Notes: a model not told the origin generated them from the letters alone. A stretch of 64,000 bases of DNA from Setaria digitata (GCA_003640385.1 RCAB01000015.1:1-64000), one strand, 5' to 3'; counted from the first letter of the stretch, positions 38,473 through 52,122 are shown. Numbers and translations: made by a program.

Positions 38473-40512
38473 ATGGTTCTTTCAAACTCAACGAAAAGCA
38501 GCCAAGCTGCCTTCTCAGAAGGTACATTGGAATTAGAATCCGGGATGAAGATCAGTTACGTAGCGCCGGCACATGCAGCACCACTGAAGGAAAATTCGTT
38601 GGCAGAAAATAGTTTAAGCTCAGTTCCACGTAAAAGAAGTTTTATGGATGGTAAGATGTTTCATTACTTATCTCCCGTTCAGTTGTTCATTTAATTCACT
38701 ATAATTTATTTGCATAATGTGTTTATCATTTAGGGCTTCTGTTAATGGTCGCTCGTTTTATCTTCTTTTGGCTAAATACTCTTAATATCCGTAATATCAA
38801 CTTCTTCATTATTTTACAGAGGTTGATATTACGAAACATCTGAGTTCTTTCCTACTGAAATTTCATGTTGCTTTTTGTCTGTAGTATGCTTTTTTGAGAG
38901 CCGTACTAGAAATGTTTCCTTTCAAAATATTTACAAAACGATTTCTCTAATGTTCCAAGCAATCTAACGTTCATATTATATTTAGCAAACCATTATATTT
39001 TTTAGAGCCATTCTTGAAAATAAAAACCAATATCAAAGGAGGAGTTTCAAATGTCTGATTCATTTCATTCAATCATTTGAAAGCTCTTGCGCACTATTGG
39101 TTTTTATCTTCCTGAACAATTATTTTGAAATGTGCAGTGGTTTATTAAGTTTGTAAAATTTCTTTCAAGTATTTTCTTCTTTTTATAGTCATGAGACATT
39201 TCATGAAAATTAAAATGAAACATCGATTTCATGATCTTGTAAAAAATTTATTTGCTGGAAACGAACATAAGAAAAATTATTTTGTAATATAAATTTTACC
39301 TGCAGGAATTAATCCACGAGAGGAATGGGAAGGTGTTTGCGATATGTGTTACGCATTGGATCATGCTGTACGATTTGAAACAGATGATTTAGTGAAGGGA
39401 CGCAAGGTATTAGAGGTAAATTTTCAGAAATCAATTCATCAAACTAAATAATTAATTTTTTTTATTGTTTCATGCATATTACATTGCAGATTGGTTTTTG
39501 CACTGCGCTTCCTTCAGTCTTTGCTATCAAAAATGGAGCAAAACATATTACTTTGCACAGTAATGTAAGTTTGCTTCAATTTCCCTGAACGAAGAAACTT
39601 TAAGTTTCTTCTGGAAAAACAAAAACTATTAAACATGGTTATGTAATTGTTCATAGATTACGTCTTATAGTGATGGGGACGAGTAAAGATGAGTAAGCTA
39701 GACTTATTTGAAAATTTGTCTTAAAAATAGTTCTGAAATTTTACATATAGAACAACGAAATGATGGAATCATGCGTGAAGCCGACGCTTTCTCGGAACAA
39801 GATCAAAAATGTACAACAGAGGACTCTTTGCAGCTCTTTAGAAGATCTTCGAAAGTTGGTGGATCCAAATGAGTAGGTTTTAATATATTTTTTGGACGAT
39901 TACAATCTACACATCTAGATGACCTCTTTCAATAACTCATCAGATGGCATAGAACAGTGCTGCATAGTTTGCAGGAACTAATCTTTTTGGAAAAAGAAAC
40001 TCACGCCTCGAGTCTCCCAGATAGTTCTTGTGGGAATGTGAAATGAAAACTTGAAACTGGAGGGGAGTTTCAGGTCTTTTCTTTTTACTTCAGGTTCGAT
40101 GTTATTCTCGCCGTGGAATTTTTTAACCGTGAGGGAAACCGATTTGAAGAAATCCACGATTTCATCGATTACGCCTTGGCTAATGATGGTGTTTGGTAAG
40201 TTGTTCAGAAAACATTTACCAAGTCTACTAATTTCCACTGACACTTCTTACCCATTATCCTGAATGAAGTTTGTTTCGATTAGTTAATTAATGTAGGAAT
40301 CATAACCAGGCCTAAATTTCAATCTTCCAAAATTATTGCTTTTTAGTTTGCTGGAATCTCGGATGTTCTGCATTAACTGCGAGAGTAGTTTACATGATTT
40401 TTTGGATCTGGTTAAATCGAAAGGGAAATTTGATGTTTATACACGTTGGTCGACACCAAAATCCGAAATAATTCAGCGACGAGTTATTCAGCTGACTCGA
40501 GCTATGAGATAA
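38473..40512 (+). CDS. METTL18-like SAM-dependent methyltransferase
   Basis: Six exons in phase: 38473-38650, 39306-39415, 39490-39564, 39751-39872, 40094-40195, 40347-40512 (250 aa). The layout follows METTL18/HPM1-type histidine protein methyltransferases: WEGVCDMCYALDHAVRF, the SAM-binding strand GRKVLEIGFCTALPSVFA with NGAKHITLHSN after it, then FDVILAVEFFN (motif with the Asp-Val-Ile-Leu strand), and a late LLESRMF strand. Known family members methylate a histidine of ribosomal protein uL3. Motif I is unusual: GFCTALP replaces the expected GCGxGL, so SAM binding may be altered. The ATG follows a TTTTACAG acceptor by about 22 bases (likely spliced leader). Human METTL18 is about 370 aa; this one is shorter. 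Family assignment is probable, not certain. Confidence 0.7.
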
Positions 40513-42270
40513 AACTATCCCTTGCACTACACGAAAATATGTACAAAATGGCTTCATTTTCATTATATCATTTATTTATAATATTTTTGGTTCAGATTTC
40601 AATATTTTGGTTGTTAATTCTGTATAACGTATTTGTATTTCGCACTTCCAGATAATCATTATCTGAGAAGCTTTGACATTGTTTTTACTGGTTCGAAATC
40701 ACTGACAAATTTCAAGCAGCGAAGTTAAGTAACTAATGGCTTTATTTCAAATGGACCATTTTGATTTCCAAAATTTTTTGGATTTATCAGTACCGGAAAG
40801 TTGAGGAGGACTCGAAATAAGTTGATCGTGCAGTTTGCTTTTTCATTCCCCATGAAATTTCTTGACGTAATGTATGATTACTACTATTTTACATAAAGAA
40901 AAGTCCTCAATTCATTGTTCTTCCTAATTATTTCATTTGAAAATTGCTGATCAACACGTCGTCTAAACCTTACATCCTGTTAAATCCATTCTTCACACGA
41001 TTTCAGTTCCATGATTGAAACTGCTGTCAAATGCGTTCTATTTTCTGTCTTTTTATCCGTAAGTCTGCCTCTCAGATTTAGAATTTTTTTTTTCTTCCTT
41101 CAACAATAGATTAAAGCAAAATTTTCTCGACTTTCTGGCTTTTGTTAGTAATATAAAGGCTTTTAGATGAAGAACAATTTTAGTCAACTGTTATTAAAAG
41201 GGCCCAACCGCAATTTCGTTGAAAAACTGTTTGTGTAAAAAACTTTTCCTTAAGCGAATGGGACTTCGCTTGAGGAAAGCAGTTAAAAAGGTTGGAATGG
41301 TGATTGAAGGAAAGTATTTCTCAACTGTTCCATAAATTTAAGATTAGAATATGTCCCACCTGTAGCTATCTCCAACATGAAATTTTCGAAATTCATTCAT
41401 GCGTGAACTGCAACAATCTAATATCTTGAAGCTCGTTAGTTACTGAGAAAAAAATGGTGTTCGTTAAGCCGGAGAGACTATTCTTCATCGACTTCCATCA
41501 GTGTTCTAGTAATCCACAGAGATTCTCCTCAGAAAAGTCTCATTTCCAATCATTTTGCACCCATCGTGATACAGTAATTTATGCATCTTCCTTTGATTTT
41601 ATAAAAACATCTAAGAATTGGTTTGTAGTTGGTATAATTTTTCCGAAGCTTTTCGAATACCTTATTTTGAATTCCAATCCTTGAAATCTCCAGTTTTCAA
41701 AATTTTGGTCTTCATATTACAAAACTAGTTCTTCCGTTGTTTTTCATATAACTTCTCAGATGCTTATATCATTGTAAAAGTCATTCTCCATGTACGTTTT
41801 TGTGTTTAATGGAGATTTCTTGACATACAAAAAAAAAAAAAAGTTCCTAAACTGCCGGGCGGTTAGAAACATAACAGTTCTATCTTCAAAAAAAAAAAAA
41901 AAAAGGGAATATCTTATCACTTTATCAGTACAGCTGGTATCGCTACCGTTGGAAGATTTTTGTAAAAGGAAAGATATAATAAAAGTGGATGGAAATACAA
42001 AATACAAAATTTTGGGATGACACTGAAAAATGGAAGTGAATAAGTTAAGACAATAACCTAGATGCAAAAAACAGTGTGCTTCGAGATTATGCTACGCTAG
42101 TCGCATGCTTCCAAATGAATTTCTTGAAAAAACCGACCTCAAATACTTTAACATGTTCAATGAAGAACTTTTTCTCTGAATTTCAGGTAAAGAGGAAGAG
42201 AAAATTCGTTTTTTTCCCTATGGGAAAAAAGATTAATCGTTCCTTCAAAGAAATTTAACCTGTTCAAATC
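40513..42270. other. Convergent intergenic region
   Basis: Between the 3' ends of the methyltransferase gene (plus) and the FBXO45 gene (minus). AT-rich with two poly-A tracts near 41830 and 41890. No gene recognised. Confidence 0.5.
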
Positions 42271-44013
42271 TTAGCCGAGAAGAGGTGGCCCGACATAAAC
42301 CATTGAGACTTCAGTATTACCATAAACAGCACACATGGCGGGGAATAATTTTAACGGTGGTAACCGGTTGAAAGCAATACCCAGAAATTCGCTCCCTTTC
42401 TCGAAATACATTGAATGTTGCTCGCAATCTACTACCATTCGAATTCTTTCTCCCATCTGGAAAAATCATACCACAAATTTAAAATTTGAGTCGTATTGAC
42501 TTCTCGCTTCATATCTCGGGTTGTATGTAGCGAACGACAATAGGATAATCTAATTTACTATTATGCTTTCTTAGTGAGAATTAGATTCAAGGAGAAAATC
42601 CCCTTCATCTCCACCGAACGAGAAAATTTTCATGAAAAGATCATAAATTAGAAATTTTCATGTTATATTTTCTTTTTATGCTTAGTTTTTTTAAGAATAA
42701 AGAATACCATTCAAGACATGGTATGAAATATTCAAAGCAATTCTAAAGCAACCTGGTACTTAGGTGGGTTATTGATATGCGGATAAGGACTGATCTGCGT
42801 GCTGTTATGTAATAAATGATTGTCCACAAGATTCCAGCCCCAACTTTGATCATCACTTCCGAGTAGAGCCACGTAACCCTGGCAGTGTAGTGCTGCATGT
42901 CTGAAAAAATTTTTGCTACATTTTCTTTTTATTTTTTTCTGTTGGTAAACAGCAGCAAAAGCAAGATGAGACTTAAATCTATTTATGTTACTCAAAGTTT
43001 TGAGATTTTCATCCATAAATTTCTTTTATGATTTAGATCGCAAAAAGATGTCAAACTTACTTCGTTGCTAAACCTATGCAGGCTACCGTTCCCAAGGGCC
43101 CTTCCCATGTAAACTCCCATGCGTGTATTCCACTGTTCACACCTATTTTACCTGAAATTTTGTAAGCAATATAATCAAAACCATCAAGAAGAAAGTAAAC
43201 TCATTGTCTGAACCCACAAGGAACCAAACAAATTCGGGTCATAAAAAAAAATTCTTTTAATACCTCGTATACTATCGGTACTTTGAGCAACTGGATTTCG
43301 GTGTACCGTAAAACCATTGGAGCGTAAATAATTATTTCTAAAACAATGGGAGATAAATTTTTAATTCAAATAAATAAATTTAATTATACATGCAAAGCAG
43401 AACTGTGTTGCTCAAAAACAGCATTGATATATACTAGAAAAAATAAATAAATAATAAGGGCGAAACCAACTTTGAAGAATCGTTCGGATTCCAAGCATAG
43501 CAAAACGCTCGTAATTTGTCTTTAAAAGAAGGAGTTTCCGACAGAAGACATGGATCATTAAGAGCCTCATCTGGGATTATTAGAAGTGCCAAACGTTTCC
43601 ATACAAAACTATCCTATAATCAAAAACAGTGTCAAGCATTTGGGTAAAAATGAAAGTGAACGTACTATGAATTCAATTAACAAAGTCGCACCGGATATTG
43701 TAAAACGGTCCACCAGTGTTTGCAGACACGCATACACTGTGCTAAATCTTTGAGATTTAAATATTCAAAAACTGCTAAAAGGACCACATGAGGTAAACGA
43801 GCAGCTGAAACAGCACGTAATCGACGAGTAAGATGTGTGGAACTTTCTAGATGGTGATCTTGCGCATGTGAAAATTGGCGCATAACATTCCCTGAAATTA
43901 CAGAAAAATGCATGAACTTAAAGTGCTGTTTCATTTGTACACGAAATGCTTTCCCTTAAAAATATCTATAATGTATGAAGAAATTGTGACTTACCTGCTC
44001 CCTCACTGCACAT
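42271..44013 (-). CDS. fsn-1: F-box/SPRY protein FBXO45 (FSN-1)
   Basis: Seven exons in phase: 44013-43995, 43891-43692, 43613-43471, 43337-43264, 43151-43061, 42900-42753, 42456-42271 (286 aa, the same as human FBXO45). The F-box lies at about 38-70 ([29 protein letters not shown]) and the SPRY domain runs from about 120 to the end ([81 protein letters not shown]). FSN-1 works with the large RING protein RPM-1/PAM as an atypical SCF-like ubiquitin ligase controlling synapse formation. The SPRY half is very strongly conserved. The 19-base first exon encodes MCSEGA and fits by phase and a GTAAGT donor. Confidence 0.95.
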
Positions 44014-44801
44014 TTTAAGTTATTATAATCCACAACATTGCAATTTGATGCTGTCCAAAAGCATCTTCGAGATCAACATCATCAAAACTGATTCGTTAAT
44101 AGTTAAATCAGTCTAACCTTTTCATAAATGCCTGCAGAGTGATAGTTAAAAAATGATAGTAGATGTACTAAATCAATAGAAATACATTACCATACTAGCT
44201 ATTATTTAAATCAAGAGTATTTTAATGTCAGAAGCCACAATTAAAGTTGATTATTAGCAGATTCATAATAAAATCTGAACAGTCGGGAACGAAAAATAAA
44301 GAGACAGGATGATTGGTATAGGATATTACCAGTCATTTTCAAGCATTAACGCGGAAAAAAATGACAACGAAGTCGTTATTTCTATCTTTATCACACATTT
44401 ACACTCCACAGAAACAAAAAATGTACAAAATTCAGACACACAAAACTGAATTACCTCTTTTGACATAAACCCTTCCTTATGAAATTTAAATCCAACTTCT
44501 CCACTTATACAAATCCTAACAAATACAAAAGCAAAATATTCACATGGATTTGATCTAGTTCACCATACTTAATACAAGAAAGCAGTTTGCAAGTAAGAAA
44601 ATACTGTCAAATAAATTCAAGTTGAAACAAGAGTTGCAAAATAAACCAGGATGGGATGAGACGCTCGTTCTTTTCTTTAATCCCCAAAACTTTCTATTGA
44701 CAAGTGATCTCTGAATTTAAAAAAAGGACACAACAAATAACAGATAAAAAATCAGGAATAACTGTAAATCTTTGAAATAGTAAACTAATGAATGCGGGTT
44801 A
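44014..44801. other. Gap between mrpl-3 and fsn-1 (same strand)
   Basis: AT-rich, no gene. It separates the mrpl-3 stop (44802) from the fsn-1 start (44013) in transcription order. A TTTGGACAG acceptor-like site lies about 40 bases upstream of the fsn-1 ATG. Confidence 0.5.
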
Positions 44802-47297
44802 TCACTTTTTTATTTTAGCCGTCTTTGCCTTCGTCTTATCCCTTTTTGCTGTTTTGAATTTTTCAGGTTCTGTAAAAACTATTGAAGGCATCGTCATTCT
44901 GAAAGGAAACGAAAGGTAAATATGGATTATATTTAATTAAGAAATAAAAAAAGAGGAAAAAATAATAATTCCTTAATCAAATTGAGTTTATGAAAATCTG
45001 AAAAAGCAATAAACAGCTCTGGACAACAATGCCCTGAAAAACCAACCTGAACAATCGTCGAGCAAAAAATTCACCATCTTCATAAACAAATGGCGAAGCA
45101 GGATCATCAGTACATTTTGTTTCAGCTTCAAAATCTCTTTCGTAAGAGAAAGTTGGGAAATGTGGATTTTGTACTCCCTTTTCATCATGATAACAGTCTT
45201 TAATGAGCAATATTTCACCTGTTTCACCTGGTACAGACCCGTTAACATACATCACCTGAATTAATCATTACAGTCTTTACTCGATATAATGACCAGCTAC
45301 TTTTTCCGAAAATTAATGAGCCAAATTTCTAGATAAACTGATAAAATATATTCTTACGGCTTGTCGCAAAAAATCCTTAAATTTGCAAAATCTTTTCTTC
45401 CGTAAAATTAAAACTTGAAAACCTGTTTTTCAGGATTAATCCTCAACACTTCAAGACCCGGAATAGATCGCCATTCGTAGCCCATATGACCTGGCATTCG
45501 TTTTCCAGGTCTTACTCGAGCATCGCCCTTTGACCCGATGGCACCAATACGGCGATGAGACTTCGTCGTTCTAAAAGTAACCAGCACGAAAGAAAAAGAG
45601 AAGAAACTTTTTATTTTTACACCAAATCAAAAGATGAAGCTATCTGATACGTGTATGTGAGTTTGTTGTAAGAATCGATAAGGCAAATCCACGAAAACAT
45701 ACCCTCTAGCAGGCATACCTCTGAAGCCCCATCGATGCATTCCACCTTGAAAACCCCAATCAATGGTATGCCCTGTAGCAGTTATGTGCTGGCCAACTTT
45801 GAAATGACACACATGCAATTCCGTCCCTGGCTTGACCACAGCATCTTCGGTGACCAGAAAAGATGCTAGATGCTTCTTTACAGGGAAACCTAGAAAATGG
45901 GTTCCAATTCTTAGGAATACGAACACTTATGAAAGTTGGTCGATTTAAATGAAAATTTTAAATGAAGGCAAGTAAATCAACAAAACTAGGACCATGACGT
46001 TCAAAAGTAGCACGGTATCGTGCAGTAAACATTGTCGGATTAGCATCTACAGCTCCAACTGTGATTCGCCACCGAGCACCATAACGGCCATATGCTTTCC
46101 GCTTTCCCACCATGCTTATTCTAGAAAATTTATGGTTTAAAATCCTTCGATTACTCAAAATCTTAAGTTACTCTATATTCCTCTTTTTTCGCACAAACAC
46201 ATTCTGTAATCTTAACTGATTGAAGAAATTCAAATTTGATAATGTAGCTGTCCCTCAACAAGATATGGAATACAGGAAAATCAAGATTTACAGAAATCTT
46301 AGGATAATTCACTGGCAAACAAACTCTGGAAAAAATTAACCGGTAATAAGTTTCTGGGTCAACTGCTGAAATAACCAAATTCCTCGGAAATTCCAGCAAT
46401 GTGCACAAAAACCGGGTTCCATCAATACCCCACTGAGGAAACATTCCAATTTTCCGGGCCAACATTCCAACACGATTTGACTCTGGCGTCCATCCTGGCG
46501 AATTTGTTTCCTCTGGCACTTCACACAATGGAGTTTTGATCGAGATATATGGATTTGCTCGAATGACAGGTAAACGCGCTGCAATTATTGTAAAATGTGC
46601 AGAATTTAGGTGACTAAATCATTAACTAAAACTATGTTAGTATAAATAACAATATCACGCGACAGTGTGCATAAATGCAATTTCTATAAAAATAAACATT
46701 CATCAAAATATTTATTATCCTTGAACAGCAGAGTCTGTAAAAAGCGAAGACAGCAGAACTGGGAAAAATTAAAATCTAGTTTTCCGATGTTTTCTATATC
46801 TCACATCACCTGAACTAAAAATCGATTTTGACAGATGCACGACTTCTGCTTACATAACTCTGAACTCTATCTCGAAAATTTACCTTTTCTTTCCAGTTCA
46901 ATTAACTGACGAAGCAAAACTCGTGTGCTGGGTTCAATTGGTTCAACAATCTTCTCTTCCTTTTTGGGAATCCATGGTGGTGGAGTAAGTGTTCTAAAAA
47001 CAAAAGGAAAATTGATTAAAAAAGGCAGGTGCTCAGAGTCTACTTTATTTATAGATACAAAATCTATAATAAAACTTCTTCTCTCTGAAGAGTACTGTAG
47101 GTTAATAAACAATGAAATGATCTAAAAAACTGTGGAAAACTCGACACAGTTTTCAAATAATTAATAGAATCTAACATAGCCGAAAAAATCAACCTCCGCC
47201 TCATTCTCTTCTGCATATAGGTACTACAGAGCAACTGTGCGGCGAACTGTTTGTCAGCATTGCACATATGACTCAACCGCTGTACCGATTGCAACAT
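44802..47297 (-). CDS. mrpl-3: Mitochondrial large-subunit ribosomal protein uL3m
   Basis: Eight exons in phase: 47297-47194, 46993-46884, 46578-46341, 46120-45987, 45889-45703, 45570-45423, 45255-45047, 44898-44802 (408 aa; human MRPL3 is 348). uL3 signatures: [34 protein letters not shown] followed by [38 protein letters not shown] and [10 protein letters not shown]-terminal residues are basic (MQKRMRRR), fitting a mitochondrial targeting or surface region. The C-terminus ends in a Lys-rich tail ([19 protein letters not shown]). It sits on the peptidyl-transferase side of the mitochondrial 39S subunit. The ATG is 7 bases behind a TAATTTCAG acceptor. Bystin lies upstream on the same strand. 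Confidence 0.95.
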
Positions 47298-48225
47298 TTA
47301 AATAACTGAAATTATTCGTCGAAATTATTCAACAATCCCTGAAATGAAGAGGAAAATGATGCTGTGTAAGAAAAACGAATACACATAATTGCAAGCACTT
47401 CTGAAAACAGAGAAATCTGACAATCAGGGAACCATTCATATTTAAATTACGATAAACTAATAATGTGGCTTATTTGGAATAGAAAAAAGGGAAAAAAATA
47501 CCATTATGACTGTCCGTAGAACGTTACTGAATTAAGTATATGAACAGAACGGATACGTCCTATTCCTTATTAGTATTTCACGTAGTATAATATATTTAAA
47601 GGCTACTGAACTAGTTTTCAATAAAGTAAATCTAAGTTTACAGATTAGCAAACATATGAATAAACAGATAGAAACGTTTGTAGTTACAGTATCAGCAACA
47701 TTGTTCATGCTTAATGGTAATGTTTCCATGATTTATCTGGGTAAATTCCAACTTAATGGTTCAACTGAATCATGTTGAAAGTTTTATTGTCACATCAACA
47801 GAAGAAAAAAAAAAAAAAACAGATAAATCACTTTGATAACGCAACCCGTTACATGGTTTGGTATAAAGTCTTTTCCAGCAAAAAAAATATTCTATCCATT
47901 GATATGCTTCAACAGAAATATTGATCAACTATTAGGTAATCAAGTCCAAGTTACGCTGAGCTACAGAGCAATTTTTCATTTTTCTTTTTTTTTTTTACTA
48001 CTCACTTTTAATTCACTTGTCCAGAAAATTTGATTTTTACAATCACTTATAAGAATTAACAGTCTTTATATTAAGACGACATATCAAGATTTAAAATTAC
48101 TAGTAAAATACAATCCGTTCTTTGTCTTATGCGTGTTACGAAAAAGTGCTTCGGAGTCAAAGTAAAAGTGTGATTAATTTTCATGAGAAGAGTGGTAAAC
48201 TGCTTTTTGCAGATTTATTTATCGA
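47298..48225. other. Gap between bystin and mrpl-3 (same strand)
   Basis: 928 bases of AT-rich sequence with no gene. It includes the bystin 3' end (AATAAA at 48219-48214) and the mrpl-3 acceptor site near 47305-47313. Confidence 0.5.
48214..48219 (-). terminator. Polyadenylation signal AATAAA of the bystin gene
   Basis: A minus-strand AATAAA begins seven bases after the bystin TAG stop (48226). Confidence 0.55.
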
Positions 48226-51200
48226 CTAACATTCCATCGGTATTTCATTCTTTTCCGTCTTAACAGAAAGTAATTCATGGGAAACTTCAGGCGATATCTG
48301 GTAATGGTCCTGCACCTAAACAACATAAATTTGACCTGTGTATTTTATAAATGAACTGAACAGTGAAATTTGATTCATAGGAATTGTTTGGTCAGTGATG
48401 TTCGTGCTTTACATTATTAAGCAAGTGAAACAAACTTAACCCAGACCAGGAAAATGCAAACTTTAACCAAGTAAATTTAACCATAACCTTCGTAATCTAC
48501 TACTAGGCTCACATATTTAATTACAATAAGGATGGATGTCAAAACTTTAATGCCTACTTTTATGAGTTCTAGCAAAGCAATACGCTGCTCCTCGCTGATT
48601 TCACTCTTATAACGCTGTGCAAAAGCCAACAATGTCTGATGCCAAAGAACAGGTAACTGCCGTTCTTCCTTTCGAAACCTGAAAAATTTTGCTTTCAATA
48701 TATTACTCTGCCTCTGACCCAAATGCTCTAACACGACTTAAAGTCTCAAGTCTTTTTAAATTTTCAAGCGAGGATAAAAATACCAGCAAATTCTGCAGTA
48801 TTCAAGCTTACAAATAAAACCTAACTACTTTACACAGCGAGATTTACCTTAGAAAATGCTTCACCAAGGCATCGATGACTCGGTAAGGTAAAGTATATTT
48901 TTTATCGATCAGTATCCTCAAAAACAACGAAGTGGAGCCAGTATATTCCATATTTGCAATCTGAATAAGAATGAAGATAACCAAACGATGGAAAAACAAA
49001 GAAACTGGAGCAAAGCTTTTAACATAAACCCAAACAAAATTTCGAAAGGCATCCACATGATCCAATTTTTTACCTTCAGCATTGCTACAGCAGCATGCAT
49101 CATCGGTATTGATGCCTTTGCTAACACTGAACCAAAAATCGTAGCCTCACGTAACGTACATGTCCCTGACTGGAAAATTAACTTATTATTATTCTTTATT
49201 GTGATGAAAATTCTCAATCCTCCATTCCTAGTACCCTTTCCTTGTAAGCAACCAACGTTTCCATCCTATCACAACGAAAAAAAAAGCACAAAATTTTTTT
49301 TCTTACCAAGAAATGAAATAATTTTCGAGAAGGGTCTTAAACTCCATAATTTTCCTAAAGATAACGTCCACACAATGTCCATGGATTAATTTTAGTTTTC
49401 GTCCTCATATAGACTTCATTTTTACAAATACGTTTCATTAACAGAAAAAAATTTTTGTAAAAAAAGTAGCTACTTCACAAAGTGGCAGAAGAATTCCCTT
49501 GAAAAAAGCTTGTGGTTTATAAATTGACTTGTGCAGCGCTTGGAAGAGATGGAAATTAAGTTTTTTGTACTCGGCAATATCATCTCTCAGTCGCGGTAAC
49601 AGTACCAAATTATAAAACCTGAAAAAAAGGAAATGATCCGGTGAATAAAGGTACCACCATAAAACACTAAAATTTTCAGAGAAGGTCGCTGTTACGGCTC
49701 TTAGAAAGTTGGTGAAAGATGAACAAAGAACAAGACCGCACATCATTAAAGCCTAAGAAGAATTAACTGACCTCTGACACATCCTTGCATGAAGATTAGA
49801 TGCAAATATCCTAGTTGCTTGATACATTGCCGCAGCTGACCATTTGTCGGGATTCGTAAGGCTGCAAAAATGTACAGATGTTAATCTTCTCGGCACTAGT
49901 CAAGTAATCTCTTTGATAAACTGTAACTCATTATATGACTCTAACTTTCAATTTTTCTAGGACAAGTTTAGCAACAATTTTCTAAGGACCACACTCCAGT
50001 GTTTCCAGAAAAGATACAAACTTACTATAATAATTGTTCCCAGTTTACCATTTTTGGCAGAACTTTGAAAGCTTTTGGTATTTTACCACTTCGATAATGT
50101 GACAGCACTATACCAATCTCGCGATACATTTCCACAACTGATGGATCCATTTGTTTTATCCAAAATTAATAAAATTAAAGAAAATTTGTTGCAAGAAATT
50201 TGGCAGCTACAGTTTCCCTGAATTTCTTCTTTCAGTGCTAAACTTACATTAGCAAAAAATTTTCTCATTATAAATGAAAACTAAATGTTTTTAAAAAATT
50301 TGAAAAAAGTTACCAAAAAGTCATCTTCGTGTAGGCAAACCGAGCGCAGTTCAATTTCCGATTTTTTCTGTTTAATCTTTTCATTTATTATACCATAGAG
50401 GGTTTGTGATGGAGTGTCAGATTTTGCTACAAACTTTTCGACTGCTGCTTCATCTTCTGGACTTATTTGCTGCAGTAAATCGTAATTGGTATTAAATCTT
50501 TATCAACACAGGTTCGTTAATGAAAGAAAAAAAAGAAAAACTAAAAGATATCTTTTTTTTTAATTGCTATTTTATGATTAAATTAAACTTACTTCCATAC
50601 TGTGAAGAAGACAAAAAGATTTGGAAAAGATGGAGATAAAAAAATTTTTAGCAGTAAATATAAAAAATATACGCTAACCAACACAGATTCGTCATAATCA
50701 TTGTTATCAGAGATGTCAGAGACGTCCTCGTCAGATACATAATTCAGAGAATCAACACCAAGGCTTACTTTCCGTATCCTTCAACTATCAACTTTATAGC
50801 AAATGACAAACAGCGATTTATGATATATAAAATGATCTTTATAGAACTTCCCCTGTTTGCATAAGAAATGAAAATAAGAAAATTAAAACTTATGTTTTTC
50901 GAATATTTCAATCAAGAAAGCCTTTCCGAAACATCTGCTGCTCTTTTCGAGTAGCTATAGGATTTCCACTTAGCCGTAGAAGTAACACTAATTAATACAG
51001 TTACGTAAAAAAGATCTGCGCAACCTTTCACGCGCATTCATCTGCATCGCATCCTCTGTTGTTTCTCCCTCCACTGCTTCCACATTTTGCTTTTGCTTAT
51101 AAGCCGCCCTCAGGATCTTATTTGACAGTGCCGCATCGATAAACTATAAAACCTATCATTCAGCATAGTGATTACCGGAGAAAATGAGTAATTGTGCTAA

Positions 51201-51373
51201 ACCCTTACCTCCTCCTCTTCGTCCCGCTTGGCTCGTTTCAACTTCCGTTGTTTCACTCGCGCTACTTCACGTCCACTTTCCTGTTTGCTTCGTTCAATCT
51301 GTAGATCTAATGGAAGCGTTGACTTAACAACCAGATCACCGGCGCTCGACTTCAACTTCTTCGACTTTCCCAT
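48226..51373 (-). CDS. bysl: Bystin (small-subunit ribosome assembly factor, Enp1)
   Basis: Eleven exons: 51373-51209, 51143-51025, 50778-50679, 50469-50314, about 50150-50026, 49861-49772, 49618-49474, 49169-49074, 48960-48848, 48678-48558, 48315-48226 (439 aa; human BYSL is 437). Bystin/Enp1 is a nucleolar and cytoplasmic factor of pre-40S particles. Conserved blocks: VVEMYREIG...[108 protein letters not shown] [13 protein letters not shown] and [17 protein letters not shown]. The N-terminus is basic, then acidic. All joins are phase-consistent except the start of exon 5: no AG lies between an in-frame TAA and the conserved MDPSVVEMY, so the true acceptor is unusual or the sequence has an error there. 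Confidence 0.93.
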
Positions 51374-52122
51374 CCACCTTCTTTTATTCGCTCGACAACA
51401 AATAGTTTGGTTGAATTGGTCGAACTACTTACGGCCCATCAAATATTCGATTTTATGAAATGTCTCGTCCAGCAGTGAAGTACGGTAAAGGTGACTACTG
51501 GCTAGTCTCTTGGCTTTTACTGATTAGCTCGAAGTGATATTAGACAAGATATAGTTAGGAAATACACACAGGTACAGACCTGTTCATCTCACTCATCATT
51601 TTCTTATCCTCTTATTTCCCCTTTCTAAGAGTAGGTTGGCGCATTTAGAATCTAGCCGGTCTGCATAACTAATGAGATTTTAGGAGTGTTAAAACTTCTG
51701 CACTCCACCATCGTCGTACTAAGTGTCTTCGGCATCCAGTAGTGCGAAAAGTGTGATTGTTTGTTAGATTCCCTTGGCTTTTCTTTTCTTTTGTGAATCT
51801 GCAGAAGAATGCTTGCTGCCTTCTGAATTCTGAAAAGTAAAAGAGTCTTCTGAATGCTGGACTTTTTGAATTCTCATATGAGCACCCTTTGAATCTGGTC
51901 CATTCACTCTCTTTGTTTAAGTTCTGTCTTTCTTATGCTTGAAAAATATGTGTCGGTGAAAAACACTGGACAGATCAAGAGTAAATATTCCCTCAAGAAT
52001 ATCTACCTTTTCAATGTATTACCATTTGAGAGTACATAAAAAATTTGCATAACTTGTTTGTGGTGCTAATTCCAGGGCTTAAATAAATGATAAAAAGTAG
52101 AAATGTAAGTCATTGTGTTCAA
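51374..52122. other. Divergent intergenic region between bystin and the lectin-like gene
   Basis: 749 bases shared by two divergent genes. No coding segment is secure. A short plus-strand frame from the ATG near 51461 has a hydrophobic stretch but ends at a stop with no usable donor. Confidence 0.45.

Noticed and set aside
43677..43934. Reading FBXO45 exon 2 through to the stop at 43677
   Set aside because: The conserved next block and the phase require splicing at CCG|GTGCGA.
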